DNA of 12,190 bases. Origin: an uncultured Peptococcaceae bacterium (lineage in GTDB: Bacteria; Bacillota; Peptococcia; Peptococcales; Peptococcaceae). The translations under genes were made by a program, and so were the position numbers. Positions 6,154 through 12,190 of the stretch are shown in pieces. The stretch lies in NCBI GenBank assembly GCA_958451915.1, contig CAUDRX010000061.1, positions 1 through 12,190 of the forward strand, read 5' to 3'. The first letter of the stretch is position 1; the number at the start of each line of letters is the position of its first letter. The notes under the pieces were generated by a model. It had not been told where the DNA came from, did not search any database, and saw only the letters and a list, made by a program, of their open reading frames with translations.

Positions 6154-7080
6154 ATGATCTACAACATCTTTCACGGCTTCTGTATGGCGCTGGCGGACAG
6201 TGTGCCGGGCGTCAGCGGCGGCACGGTGGCATATATCCTGGGCTTTTACGAGCGTTTTATCGATGCGCTGCACGAGCTGTTCAGCGGTTCGATGCGCGCG
6301 CGCAGGGAAGCGCTGCGCTATCTCCTGAAACTTGGCGTGGGCTGGGTGATCGGGATGACATCGTCGGTCCTGGTGTTGGCGGAGCTCTTTGAGAGCCACA
6401 TCTATTTTCTGACGTCGCTCTTTTTGGGCCTGACGCTGGCGGCGCTGCCCTTTGTCTATAAAGAAGAACGGGATGTGATCCGCGGCCACGGGCGCAACAT
6501 CATCTGGCTTTTGATCGGGCTGGCGCTGGTCTGCGGCATGGTCTTCTTCCGGGATGGCATGTCTTCGGGCAGCGTGGTGGACCTTGCGGGTCTGTCACTG
6601 GGACAGGCTGCATATGTCTTCTTTTCAGGGGCACTGGCGATCAGTGCCATGGTGCTGCCGGGGGTCAGCGGTTCCACCGTGCTTTTGATCATGGGGGTGT
6701 ACATGCCGGCGATCAGTGCGCTGAGCCGGCTGGCGCGACTGGATCTGGCGGTGCTGCCGGGTGTGCTGGTGCTCATCGCAGGCATCCTCTGCGGCGCGGC
6801 GGTGGCAGTCCGTTTCCTGCGAAAGGCGCTGAAATATCATCGCAGCGCTGTGGTCTATTTCATCCTGGGCCTGATGCTGGGTTCTCTTTATGCGATCGGC
6901 ATGGGTCCGACGACCCTCGCAGCCGGGCAGGCGCCGCTGTCGCTCTCGAGCTTCAGCCTGCCGGCATTCGTGATCGGGATCGCCATCCTTCTGGGGCTGG
7001 AAAAGATCAAGGCCTTTGGCCAGAAGCGGGAAGCCGAGCTGGAAGCCTTGCTGCGGGAAAACAGAAAAAATCGCTCATGA
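6154..7080 (+). CDS. popT: DUF368 membrane protein, PopT-type undecaprenyl-phosphate carrier candidate
   Basis: Polytopic membrane protein of the DUF368 family, whose studied members (PopT) return undecaprenyl phosphate, the lipid carrier of wall and envelope glycans, across the cytoplasmic membrane. The family signature appears twice, as expected for its internal repeat: DSVPGVSGGT at residues 15-24 and LPGVSGST at 168-175. Several long hydrophobic segments follow (about 57-80, 83-102, 115-133, 150-185, 198-221, 232-252, 268-285), and the tail is charged. GGGAGGA at 6144-6150 fits the ATG at 6154; the in-frame ATG at 6133 lacks a ribosome binding site, so I chose 6154 (308 aa). It has its own promoter and terminator. 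Family assignment is firm; transport of undecaprenyl phosphate is inferred from family knowledge. Confidence 0.92.
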   Translation: MIYNIFHGFCMALADSVPGVSGGTVAYILGFYERFIDALHELFSGSMRARREALRYLLKLGVGWVIGMTSSVLVLAELFESHIYFLTSLFLGLTLAALPFVYKEERDVIRGHGRNIIWLLIGLALVCGMVFFRDGMSSGSVVDLAGLSLGQAAYVFFSGALAISAMVLPGVSGSTVLLIMGVYMPAISALSRLARLDLAVLPGVLVLIAGILCGAAVAVRFLRKALKYHRSAVVYFILGLMLGSLYAIGMGPTTLAAGQAPLSLSSFSLPAFVIGIAILLGLEKIKAFGQKREAELEALLRENRKNRS

Positions 7081-7100
7081 AGCAATCGCAGATAGCGGGT

Positions 7101-7125
7101 CCCGGCGGATGCCGGGGCTTTTTTT
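7101..7125 (+). terminator. Terminator of the DUF368 gene
   Basis: CCCGGC at 7101-7106 pairs with GCCGGG at 7111-7116 around a GGAT loop, with GC and then seven T (7119-7125). Confidence 0.9.
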
Positions 7126-7140
7126 ATTATGCGCGCAGGG

Positions 7141-7170
7141 GTGACAATCTCCACCGGAACGGGGTATAAT
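7141..7170 (+). promoter_or_regulatory. Promoter of the ywlC-ywlE-rpiB operon
   Basis: GTGACA at 7141-7146, an 18-base spacer and a perfect TATAAT at 7165-7170. Transcription would start near 7177, about 30 bases before the first start codon. Confidence 0.78.
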
Positions 7171-7208
7171 AAGGGCACGAGACAGCCCGCAAAGAAAGGA
7201 TGGGAAAG

Positions 7209-8228
7209 ATGCTGTTAGATATCACTCGAGAAGAAGATCTCCAGACGGCGGTGGAGGCACTGCGCGCAGGCAGGCTGGTGGCTTTTCCGACAGAAACGGT
7301 CTATGGTCTGGGGGCGGATGGTTTCAACGAAGCGGCCTGCCAGGCGGTGTATGCGGCGAAGGGGCGCCCTTCGGACAATCCGCTGATCCTGCACATCGCC
7401 GATATGAGCGCGCTGCGTGACATTGCCGAGGAGATCCCGGAAGCGGCCGTTGACCTGGCGGAAGCGTTCTGGCCGGGGCCGCTGACACTGGTCCTGAAAA
7501 AGCGCAAGGTCGTCAGCGACACGGTAAGCGGCGGCCTGGACACGGTGGCGGTGCGTATGCCGGACAACGATCTGGCGCGCAGGCTCATCCGTGCCGTCGG
7601 CCATCCCCTGGCTGGTCCGAGCGCCAACCTCAGCGGCCGCCCGTCACCAACGCTGGCGAGCCATGTCGAGCATGATTTCGGCGACCACATTGCCGGTGTC
7701 GTGGACGGCGGCCCCTGCCGCGTCGGGGTGGAATCGACGATCGTCGACCTCACCGTCAGACCGTATGCGATCCTGCGCCCGGGCGGCATTCCACGCGAGA
7801 AGATCGAAGCCCTGATCGGTCCGGTCACGGAAGCAGCGCCGCTGGGCGAGAGTGATGCGCCAAAGGCGCCAGGCATGAAGTATCGCCACTATGCCCCACA
7901 GGCCCCTGCCTATCTCCTCACAGGTGAGGACCGTGCCGCCAGGATCCTGGCGCGCCTGGAAAAGGCGCCGCGTCCGGTGGGCATGCTCATCGCTGACGAG
8001 ACCCTCGCTGGACTGGGAGAGATCGCGCCGGATGTCTTCGTCTGGAACATGGGCAGCTTCGCCCATCCGGATGAAGCGGCACACCGCCTCTTCGACGGGC
8101 TCCGCCGCATGGATGCTTACGGGGTGAAGGAGATCTACATCGATGCCTGGCCATATGCCGACCTCGGCGAGGCTCTGATGAACCGCATCGGCAAGCTCAG
8201 CCAGCCCTGGCCGGAGGAATGGCAGTGA
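7209..8228 (+). CDS. ywlC: L-threonylcarbamoyladenylate synthase (Sua5/YwlC type)
   Basis: Makes threonylcarbamoyl-AMP from threonine, bicarbonate and ATP, the first step of t6A formation at position 37 of ANN-decoding tRNAs. The YrdC/Sua5 catalytic domain covers about residues 8-200, with PTETVYGLG at 27-35, KGRP from K51 followed by DNPLILHI, AVRMPDN, and GPSANLSGRPSPT. The linker motif APGMKYRHYAP (about 220-230) and the following Sua5 domain show it is the long two-domain form, 339 aa. AAGGA at 7196-7200 is properly spaced from the ATG at 7209; the ATG at 7200 overlaps that site and is unlikely. First gene of a compact operon; its stop overlaps the next start. Third-position preference drifts from G toward C along this gene. 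Confidence 0.96.
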   Translation: MLLDITREEDLQTAVEALRAGRLVAFPTETVYGLGADGFNEAACQAVYAAKGRPSDNPLILHIADMSALRDIAEEIPEAAVDLAEAFWPGPLTLVLKKRKVVSDTVSGGLDTVAVRMPDNDLARRLIRAVGHPLAGPSANLSGRPSPTLASHVEHDFGDHIAGVVDGGPCRVGVESTIVDLTVRPYAILRPGGIPREKIEALIGPVTEAAPLGESDAPKAPGMKYRHYAPQAPAYLLTGEDRAARILARLEKAPRPVGMLIADETLAGLGEIAPDVFVWNMGSFAHPDEAAHRLFDGLRRMDAYGVKEIYIDAWPYADLGEALMNRIGKLSQPWPEEWQ

Positions 8229-8683
8229 AGAACGACAGGCTGCGTCTGCTCTTCCTCTGTGATGCCAACACCTGCCGCAGCCCCATGGCGGCGGCCATCG
8301 CGAAAGCGCTGACAGCGCGTGCGGGGATCGCTGCGGAGGTGGATTCTGCGGGGCTGGCGGCTTCGCCGGGAGACGGTGTGCAGCCGGGTGCAGTGCAGGT
8401 CTGTGCGGTGCATGGCCTGGACATCGCCGGCCACCGCGCGCAGGCGCTGACGACAGATGCGGCCTTTGCAGCCGACCATCTCTGCACGATGACACTGCTT
8501 CAGGCCGTGCAGCTCCGGCAGCGCTTGCCAGGCCTCACATCGCGCATCACGCCGCTGGCGCCGGCAGGGGACATCATCGACCCACTCCGCGCAGGCGGCA
8601 ACGCTTATGACACATGTTACGAACAGATCGAGGCGGCCGTTCAGGTGCGCCTTGAAGAATGGATCCAGGAAAAGGAGAATTGA
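8225..8683 (+). CDS. ywlE: Low-molecular-weight protein phosphatase, probable protein-arginine phosphatase YwlE
   Basis: Cytoplasmic phosphatase of the LMW-PTP fold. The P-loop CDANTCRSP places the nucleophile at C12 and the phosphate-binding arginine at R18. The general acid is likely D119 in DIIDP. Thr at position 16 within the loop (NTC) matches the residue that gives Bacillus YwlE its selectivity for phosphoarginine, so it probably counteracts McsB-type arginine phosphorylation. Start choice: GGAGG at 8213-8217 is one base from the ATG at 8219 but 7 bases from an in-frame GTG at 8225, and that GTG overlaps the upstream stop as GTGA, a classic translational-coupling junction; the protein is then 152 aa, usual for the family. 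Three bases separate it from rpiB. Substrate assignment rests on the loop residue and synteny; no mcsB is visible here. Confidence 0.93.
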   Translation: MKNDRLRLLFLCDANTCRSPMAAAIAKALTARAGIAAEVDSAGLAASPGDGVQPGAVQVCAVHGLDIAGHRAQALTTDAAFAADHLCTMTLLQAVQLRQRLPGLTSRITPLAPAGDIIDPLRAGGNAYDTCYEQIEAAVQVRLEEWIQEKEN

Positions 8684-8686
8684 ACA

Positions 8687-9136
8687 ATGAAGATCGCATT
8701 AGGTTCCGACCATGGTGGCTATGACCTCAAATGTGCCATCAAAAAACACCTCGAGACCCTCGGCCACGCCGTCGTTGATTTTGGCACGGACAGCCACGAA
8801 TCCTGTGACTATCCGTTGATCGCAGAGCCAGCCGCCCGCGCTGTTGTCAGCGGTGAATGTGACCGCGGCATCCTCGTCTGCGGCACTGGCATCGGCATCG
8901 GCATTGCCGCCAACAAGGTGCCAGGCATCCGTGCCGCGCTCTGCCACGACACCTTTTCGGCCCGTGCCAGCCGCAACCACAACAACGCCAACATCCTCAC
9001 CATGGGCCAGCGTGTCATCGGTGAAGGCCTGGCGCTGGACATCGTTGATGTGTGGCTCGCGAGCGAATTCGAAGGCGGCCGTCATGAACGCCGCGTGAAC
9101 GAGATCGCTGAGATCGAGCAGAAGAACGCCGAGTGA
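8687..9136 (+). CDS. rpiB: Ribose-5-phosphate isomerase B
   Basis: Interconverts ribulose-5-phosphate and ribose-5-phosphate in the non-oxidative pentose phosphate pathway. Family hallmarks are all present: SDHGG at residues 7-11, the catalytic-cysteine segment CGTGIG from C65, ANKVPGIRAALCHD, and ASRNHNNAN with H98 and N99. At 149 aa it is full length for the RpiB/LacAB family. AAAGGAG at 8671-8677 lies 9 bases before the ATG, inside the end of ywlE, so the three genes are one operon. The close CGTGIGI/HNNANIL match favours RpiB over the galactose-6-phosphate isomerase subunits LacA and LacB. Codon use is C-ending (GCC, ATC, CTC), unlike the G-ending kinase genes. No standard U-tract terminator follows. 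Confidence 0.96.
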   Translation: MKIALGSDHGGYDLKCAIKKHLETLGHAVVDFGTDSHESCDYPLIAEPAARAVVSGECDRGILVCGTGIGIGIAANKVPGIRAALCHDTFSARASRNHNNANILTMGQRVIGEGLALDIVDVWLASEFEGGRHERRVNEIAEIEQKNAE

Positions 9137-9191
9137 GCGTTCTTGTCACCGACTTGTTGTTTTGTGGTCACAAAGACTTTGATCCGGTGAC
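9124..9191. repeat. Nested inverted repeats after rpiB
   Basis: GAACGC 9124-9129 pairs with GCGTTC 9137-9142 across the rpiB stop codon. GTCACCG 9145-9151 pairs with CGGTGAC 9185-9191, enclosing TTTGTG 9161-9166 paired with CACAAA 9169-9174. None is followed by a proper T run, so these may be a weak terminator, protein-binding palindromes, or both. Confidence 0.55.
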
Positions 9192-9213
9192 AGAGTGAAA
9201 ACAATCGGTGCTT

Positions 9214-9246
9214 TCACCTGAATCACCTGAACAGTTATGTTATAAT
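9214..9246 (+). promoter_or_regulatory. Promoter of the second stalk gene with tandem 9-base repeat
   Basis: TATAAT at 9241-9246 is preceded by TG at 9238-9239, an extended -10. In place of a good -35 box there is a perfect tandem repeat TCACCTGAA at 9214-9222 and 9223-9231, a likely regulator site. Transcription would start near 9253, giving a leader of about 37 bases. Confidence 0.65.
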
Positions 9247-9289
9247 AAACAGAAGTTTTCCAACATTGTTGTAAGGAGGGATTTCTGAT

Positions 9290-11047
9290 ATGAAAAAGAA
9301 ATTTATCGCACTCGTGGCCCTGGCTGCGATGGTCATCGGGCTCCTGCCCGGGGCGGCTTTTGCTGCGTCCAGCACCGATGACATCAACATCCAGGTCCTT
9401 GATTTCAACAGCAACACATCGCAGAACCCGAACGTCATCATTTCCATCACCGGCGATGATGTGCGTGCCGGCATGCGCGTGACTGCTTATGTGGAGACCG
9501 ATGACGCCACCACCCAGGTCATTGACCAGGCACTCAGTGCCAACTACAGCAACACCCTGTTTGTCGCCAAGACTGAGATCGACGGTCTTGACAATGCTTA
9601 CAACGGCACCAGGATGACCGTCAACGTCTGCTCTGCCAACGGCAGCGAGGTCTACAAGAGTGTGACCGTCAACCAGCAGGTCGTTGCCACCGATCCAAAG
9701 ACTTTCGTGGCTGGGGTGGACGATGGCCAGGGGACGGAAGACCGCTACTTTACCTTCAAATTTGACGCCGACTATGTGCCGGGCAGCGACGATGAGGTCC
9801 GCCTCACCGCTTACGACGCCAACGGCAGCAAAGTCGGTGCGACCCAGATCGTCACCATCACCCGCTCCAAGCTCAGCGACAACGTGGGCGATGATGGTCT
9901 GCGCGCCACCGAGAACAAGTCCCGCCTCGATTTTGACGAAGATGCGGTGAGCGTAACCGCAGTCTTCTACCGCGACGGCAAAGCCACCGATCTCGAGCAG
10001 GAAGTCTCCCTGGCGCCACGTTATGGCACCTACAAATCCCTGACGCTCGAATTTGGCGACAGCAATACTGTGACCCGCGGCGAGACTGCGACGGGTAATC
10101 TCTACTACGTCAACACCCAGGGGCAGCGTTATGACATCACTGACGCAGCCACCTATATCTACAGCGATTCCGACGCTGTTGCCTCCAAGAGCAGCACAAA
10201 GCCGGAACTGACCATCACCGATGACGCTGTGCTCGGCAGTACCATCGATGTCACCGCTTACTATGGCATGTACAGTGTCAAGACGACCCTCACCGTGGTC
10301 GATGACAGCGCACCGGGCGATGTGGACATCCACACTTCCAGCGCCAGGATCGGCAGCCGCGCCGATCTCACCTTCACCCTCGTGGATGAAGACGGCGAGG
10401 CCATGGCGCTTGATTTCCAGCCAACGCGCGTCAGCACCCGCTGGATCGATTCTTCCGATGAAGACGCAGAGATCACTTTCGTGGCCGGCGCTCTTACCGA
10501 GCTTGACGAAGACGGCACCGTGATCATCGGGGTGACTTCTGACACCGTCTGCACCGGCAAGTTTGAACTTACCTTCAGCGACAACAGCGGCCACAGCTAC
10601 ACCGTGGTCAGCGACACCTTCGCCTTCACCGATGGCAGCACCGTTGTCGGCGCGAAGGAAGTCGAGCTCACCATCAATTCCAACATCATGATCGTGGACG
10701 GTGTGAGCAAAGAGATGGACAGCCTCGCTGTCATCGACAACAGCCGCACCTATGTGCCGCTGCGTGCGGTGGCCGAAGCCTTTGGCGCCCAGGTCAAATG
10801 GGAAGGCGCTGATACCGGCCGCATTACCATCGATCGCGGCGACGTCCACATCGTCATGACCGCGAACCGCCTCGCCTACAGCATCAACGGCGAAGCGGCC
10901 GAGATGGATGTTGCACCATACATCTCACCAAGCGCCGGCCGTGCCATGGTGCCGGTCCGCTTCATTGCCGAAGCTTTTGACTTCAACATCACCACCACGA
11001 AGAACGCCGACGGCACCACCGCAGGCGTCATCTTCACTGCAAAATAA
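9290..11047 (+). CDS. Secreted stalk-domain (copper amine oxidase N-like) Ig-rich surface protein
   Basis: Secreted 585-aa protein and paralogue-like partner of the first gene. GGAGGG at 9275-9280 is 9 bases before the ATG. A classic signal peptide (MKKKF, a hydrophobic core, AAFA-AS near residue 24) directs export. Residues about 30-455 are acidic, beta-rich and Ig-like; part of it (about 250-345, with GSTIDVTAYYG) resembles bacterial Ig-like group 2 repeats. Residues about 457-585 are the stalk domain, with TYVPLRAVAEAFGA and MVPVRFIAEAFDF. Both proteins end in TAGV(V/I)F plus a few residues. There is no SLH, LPXTG or transmembrane anchor, so surface attachment is unknown. Despite the domain name, the stalk region alone has no copper-binding or oxidase activity. 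Its own promoter with a tandem repeat and its own terminator make it a single-gene unit. Confidence 0.93.
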   Translation: MKKKFIALVALAAMVIGLLPGAAFAASSTDDINIQVLDFNSNTSQNPNVIISITGDDVRAGMRVTAYVETDDATTQVIDQALSANYSNTLFVAKTEIDGLDNAYNGTRMTVNVCSANGSEVYKSVTVNQQVVATDPKTFVAGVDDGQGTEDRYFTFKFDADYVPGSDDEVRLTAYDANGSKVGATQIVTITRSKLSDNVGDDGLRATENKSRLDFDEDAVSVTAVFYRDGKATDLEQEVSLAPRYGTYKSLTLEFGDSNTVTRGETATGNLYYVNTQGQRYDITDAATYIYSDSDAVASKSSTKPELTITDDAVLGSTIDVTAYYGMYSVKTTLTVVDDSAPGDVDIHTSSARIGSRADLTFTLVDEDGEAMALDFQPTRVSTRWIDSSDEDAEITFVAGALTELDEDGTVIIGVTSDTVCTGKFELTFSDNSGHSYTVVSDTFAFTDGSTVVGAKEVELTINSNIMIVDGVSKEMDSLAVIDNSRTYVPLRAVAEAFGAQVKWEGADTGRITIDRGDVHIVMTANRLAYSINGEAAEMDVAPYISPSAGRAMVPVRFIAEAFDFNITTTKNADGTTAGVIFTAK

Positions 11048-11057
11048 CTCTGATCGG

Positions 11058-11088
11058 GCCGCCGGGCTGTGTGCCGGGCGGCTTTTTT
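11058..11088 (+). terminator. Terminator of the second stalk gene
   Basis: GCCGCC at 11058-11063 pairs with GGCGGC at 11077-11082; inside, GGC/GCC can continue past a G-G mismatch. Six T follow (11083-11088). Confidence 0.92.
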
Positions 11089-11120
11089 GCGCCCCTGTGC
11101 AGGACGGCGGCCAGCGGCTG

Positions 11121-11129
11121 TGGTATAAT
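11121..11129 (+). promoter_or_regulatory. Extended -10 promoter of the DUF5131 gene
   Basis: TGGTATAAT at 11121-11129 is a perfect -10 with a TGn extension and no clear -35. The predicted start near 11136 is the first base of the ribosome binding site (AAAGGAGG 11136-11143), so the mRNA leader would be only about 15 bases. Confidence 0.75.
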
Positions 11130-11150
11130 CATGGCAAAGGAGGTGCGCCC

Positions 11151-12032
11151 ATGCATGACATCTGGAACCCCTGGCACGGCTGCGTCAAGGTGAGCGAAGG
11201 CTGTGCCCACTGCTATATGTATTATCTTGACCGCGTGCGCGGACAGGCTGATGGCTCAAAGATCTACCGGACCGCCAACATGCGTTATCCGTTGGCCAGG
11301 GACCGGGCCGGCAATTACAAGATCCGTCCCGGCGAAATGCTCCGTGTTTGCATGACGAGCGATTTTTTTCTCGCGGAAGCCGATGTCTGGCGCGAAGAAG
11401 CCTGGTCTGTGATGCGGGCGCGGCCGGATGTGGCCTTTTTCCTGCTCACCAAGCGGCCAGAGCGCGTCCGGGACTGTCTGCCGGCTGACTGGGGCGAAGG
11501 CTGGGAAAACGTTATTTTCAGCGTCACCTGTGAGAACCAGCGCCGTGCCGATGAGCGGCTGCCCTATCTGCTCGAACTGCCTTTCAGGCACAAGGGCGTC
11601 ATGTGCGCGCCTTTCATCGGTCCTGTCACCCTTGCACCCGCTCTGGCCACAGGCCAGATCGAGCAGGTGCTCTGCGGCGGTGAGAACTACGATGGCGCCC
11701 GTCCCTGCCACTTTGAATGGGTACAGGCGCTCTACGCCGAATGCGTGGCTGCAGATGTGACCTTCAACTTCATCGAGACCGGCACCGTCTTTGTCAAGGA
11801 CGGCAAGACCTACCGCCTGCCTTCCAAACGCCTGCAGAGCCGCATGGCCTATAAGAGCGGCCTCAACCATCGGGGGCGTCCCCTCGCGTTCGATCTGCGC
11901 GACCCACTCGGCTGGCCCATCGATGAAGCCAGCCGTTACAAACCCCACTATGGCACCCATTGCACCGAATGCGCCAGCCGCCTTACCTGCAACGGCTGTG
12001 CCGACTGTGGTCAGTGCGAACGCCAGATATAA
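11151..12032 (+). CDS. DUF5131 family (phage Gp37/Gp68-type) three-cysteine protein with C-terminal cysteine cluster
   Basis: Member of the Gp37/Gp68 (DUF5131) family, biochemical function not established to my knowledge. AAAGGAGG at 11136-11143 fixes the ATG at 11151; the frame is open further upstream but that would overlap the preceding gene and terminator. The N-terminal signature WNPWHGCVKVSEGCAHCY gives C11, C18 and C21, a three-cysteine motif suggestive of an iron-sulfur site. Further family segments are MTSDFFLAEADVW, FFLLTKRPERV, FSVTCENQRRAD, and CGGENYDGARPC. The tail has six more cysteines, C271, C274, C280, C283, C286 and C289, in a compact CxxC series that could hold a second metal site. 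Phage-related homologues often sit beside a tcmP partner gene; none is visible here, and no other phage gene is present. Full length at 293 aa. Confidence 0.88.
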   Translation: MHDIWNPWHGCVKVSEGCAHCYMYYLDRVRGQADGSKIYRTANMRYPLARDRAGNYKIRPGEMLRVCMTSDFFLAEADVWREEAWSVMRARPDVAFFLLTKRPERVRDCLPADWGEGWENVIFSVTCENQRRADERLPYLLELPFRHKGVMCAPFIGPVTLAPALATGQIEQVLCGGENYDGARPCHFEWVQALYAECVAADVTFNFIETGTVFVKDGKTYRLPSKRLQSRMAYKSGLNHRGRPLAFDLRDPLGWPIDEASRYKPHYGTHCTECASRLTCNGCADCGQCERQI

Positions 12033-12080
12033 AAAAACGGCCCGGAACCTCTGCACGTTCATGTGCGAGGGTCCGGGCCG
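12029..12080 (-). terminator. Minus-strand terminator overlapping the DUF5131 stop codon
   Basis: CGGCCCGGA at 12038-12046 pairs with TCCGGGCCG at 12072-12080; CCTC/GAGG and GCAC/GTGC extend it inward past one mismatch and one bulge. On the + strand no T run follows, but the A run at 12031-12037 is a U tract for minus-strand RNA. It therefore should stop transcription coming leftward from beyond the window, within the DUF5131 stop codon. Confidence 0.75.
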
Positions 12081-12130
12081 ATGCGCTTATGGCGCTGAAG
12101 GCAGTCCCAGGATATATGAGAGCAGCAGAC

Positions 12131-12170
12131 AAACAAAAAACGCCAGCCCCGTCGCTGGCGTTTTTTGTTT
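12131..12170. terminator. Perfect 17-bp bidirectional terminator
   Basis: AAACAAAAAACGCCAGC at 12131-12147 pairs perfectly with its complement at 12154-12170 around CCCGTC. Flanking A and T runs are symmetric, so it can act in both directions, and for the + strand it is the first proper terminator after the DUF5131 gene. Confidence 0.93.
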
Positions 12171-12190
12171 CTGGATCCCATTGACCGCGG

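Noticed and set aside
9161..9174. CRP/FNR-type operator at TTTGTG-GT-CACAAA
   Set aside because: The half-sites are only 2 bases apart instead of the usual 6 or 4, so a CRP or FNR assignment is not justified.
9146..10849. Long open frame (567 codons) on the minus strand
   Set aside because: It lies almost wholly antisense to the well-supported stalk protein, has no ribosome binding site, and its low-complexity Asp/His/Ala/Gly/Val composition mirrors C-ending codons of the real gene.
10908..11150. N-terminal extension of the DUF5131 protein
   Set aside because: The frame is open but overlaps the stalk gene and its terminator; the ATG at 11151 has an ideal ribosome binding site and starts right at the family signature.
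11151..12032. Prophage based on the phage-type family name
   Set aside because: No integrase, structural, lysis or replication gene, attachment repeat or tRNA edge is visible; family members also occur on chromosomes.

Overview
The window looks like a chromosomal segment of a Firmicutes-type bacterium with a GC-rich genome. The evidence is strong AGGAGG-type ribosome binding sites, sigma-A-like promoters (several with an extended TGn -10), U-tract hairpin terminators, secreted proteins with copper amine oxidase N-like 'stalk' domains, and the gene order threonylcarbamoyl-AMP synthase / arginine phosphatase / RpiB, which is familiar from the Bacillus ywlC-ywlE-rpiB neighbourhood. I cannot name the genus. 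All confident genes are on the + strand, as short transcription units that mostly carry their own promoter and terminator. No tRNA, rRNA, CRISPR array, phage module or insertion sequence was seen.

Layout: (1) 1-2372, the 3' part of a large secreted, Ig-like, stalk-domain protein, with a bidirectional terminator. (2) 2373-2956, about 580 bases without a protein gene but rich in strong hairpins and two terminators; this is the best candidate for an undescribed structured RNA. (3) 2870-5181, an overlapping histidine kinase / OmpR-family response regulator operon. (4) 5182-6060, a possible coding remnant, then a membrane protein ending in two zinc ribbons. (5) 6069-7125, a DUF368 (PopT-type) undecaprenyl-phosphate carrier candidate. 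(6) 7141-9136, the tightly packed ywlC-ywlE-rpiB operon. (7) 9137-11088, a repeat-rich promoter region and a second secreted stalk-domain protein. (8) 11121-12170, a DUF5131 (phage Gp37/Gp68-type) cysteine-rich protein, a minus-strand terminator overlapping its stop codon, and a long perfect terminator hairpin.

The most informative signal is regulatory. Upstream of the kinase/regulator operon and upstream of the zinc-ribbon membrane gene there are direct repeats of GTTTAT with an 11-base period. Two units sit at the same distances (38 and 27 bases) from an identical TGnTATACT promoter element. This fits binding sites for the OmpR-family regulator encoded between them, so the system probably controls itself and the zinc-ribbon protein. 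Several genes point to the cell envelope (two stalk proteins, the sensor kinase, the zinc-ribbon membrane protein, the DUF368 carrier), but the sensed signal cannot be read from the sequence.
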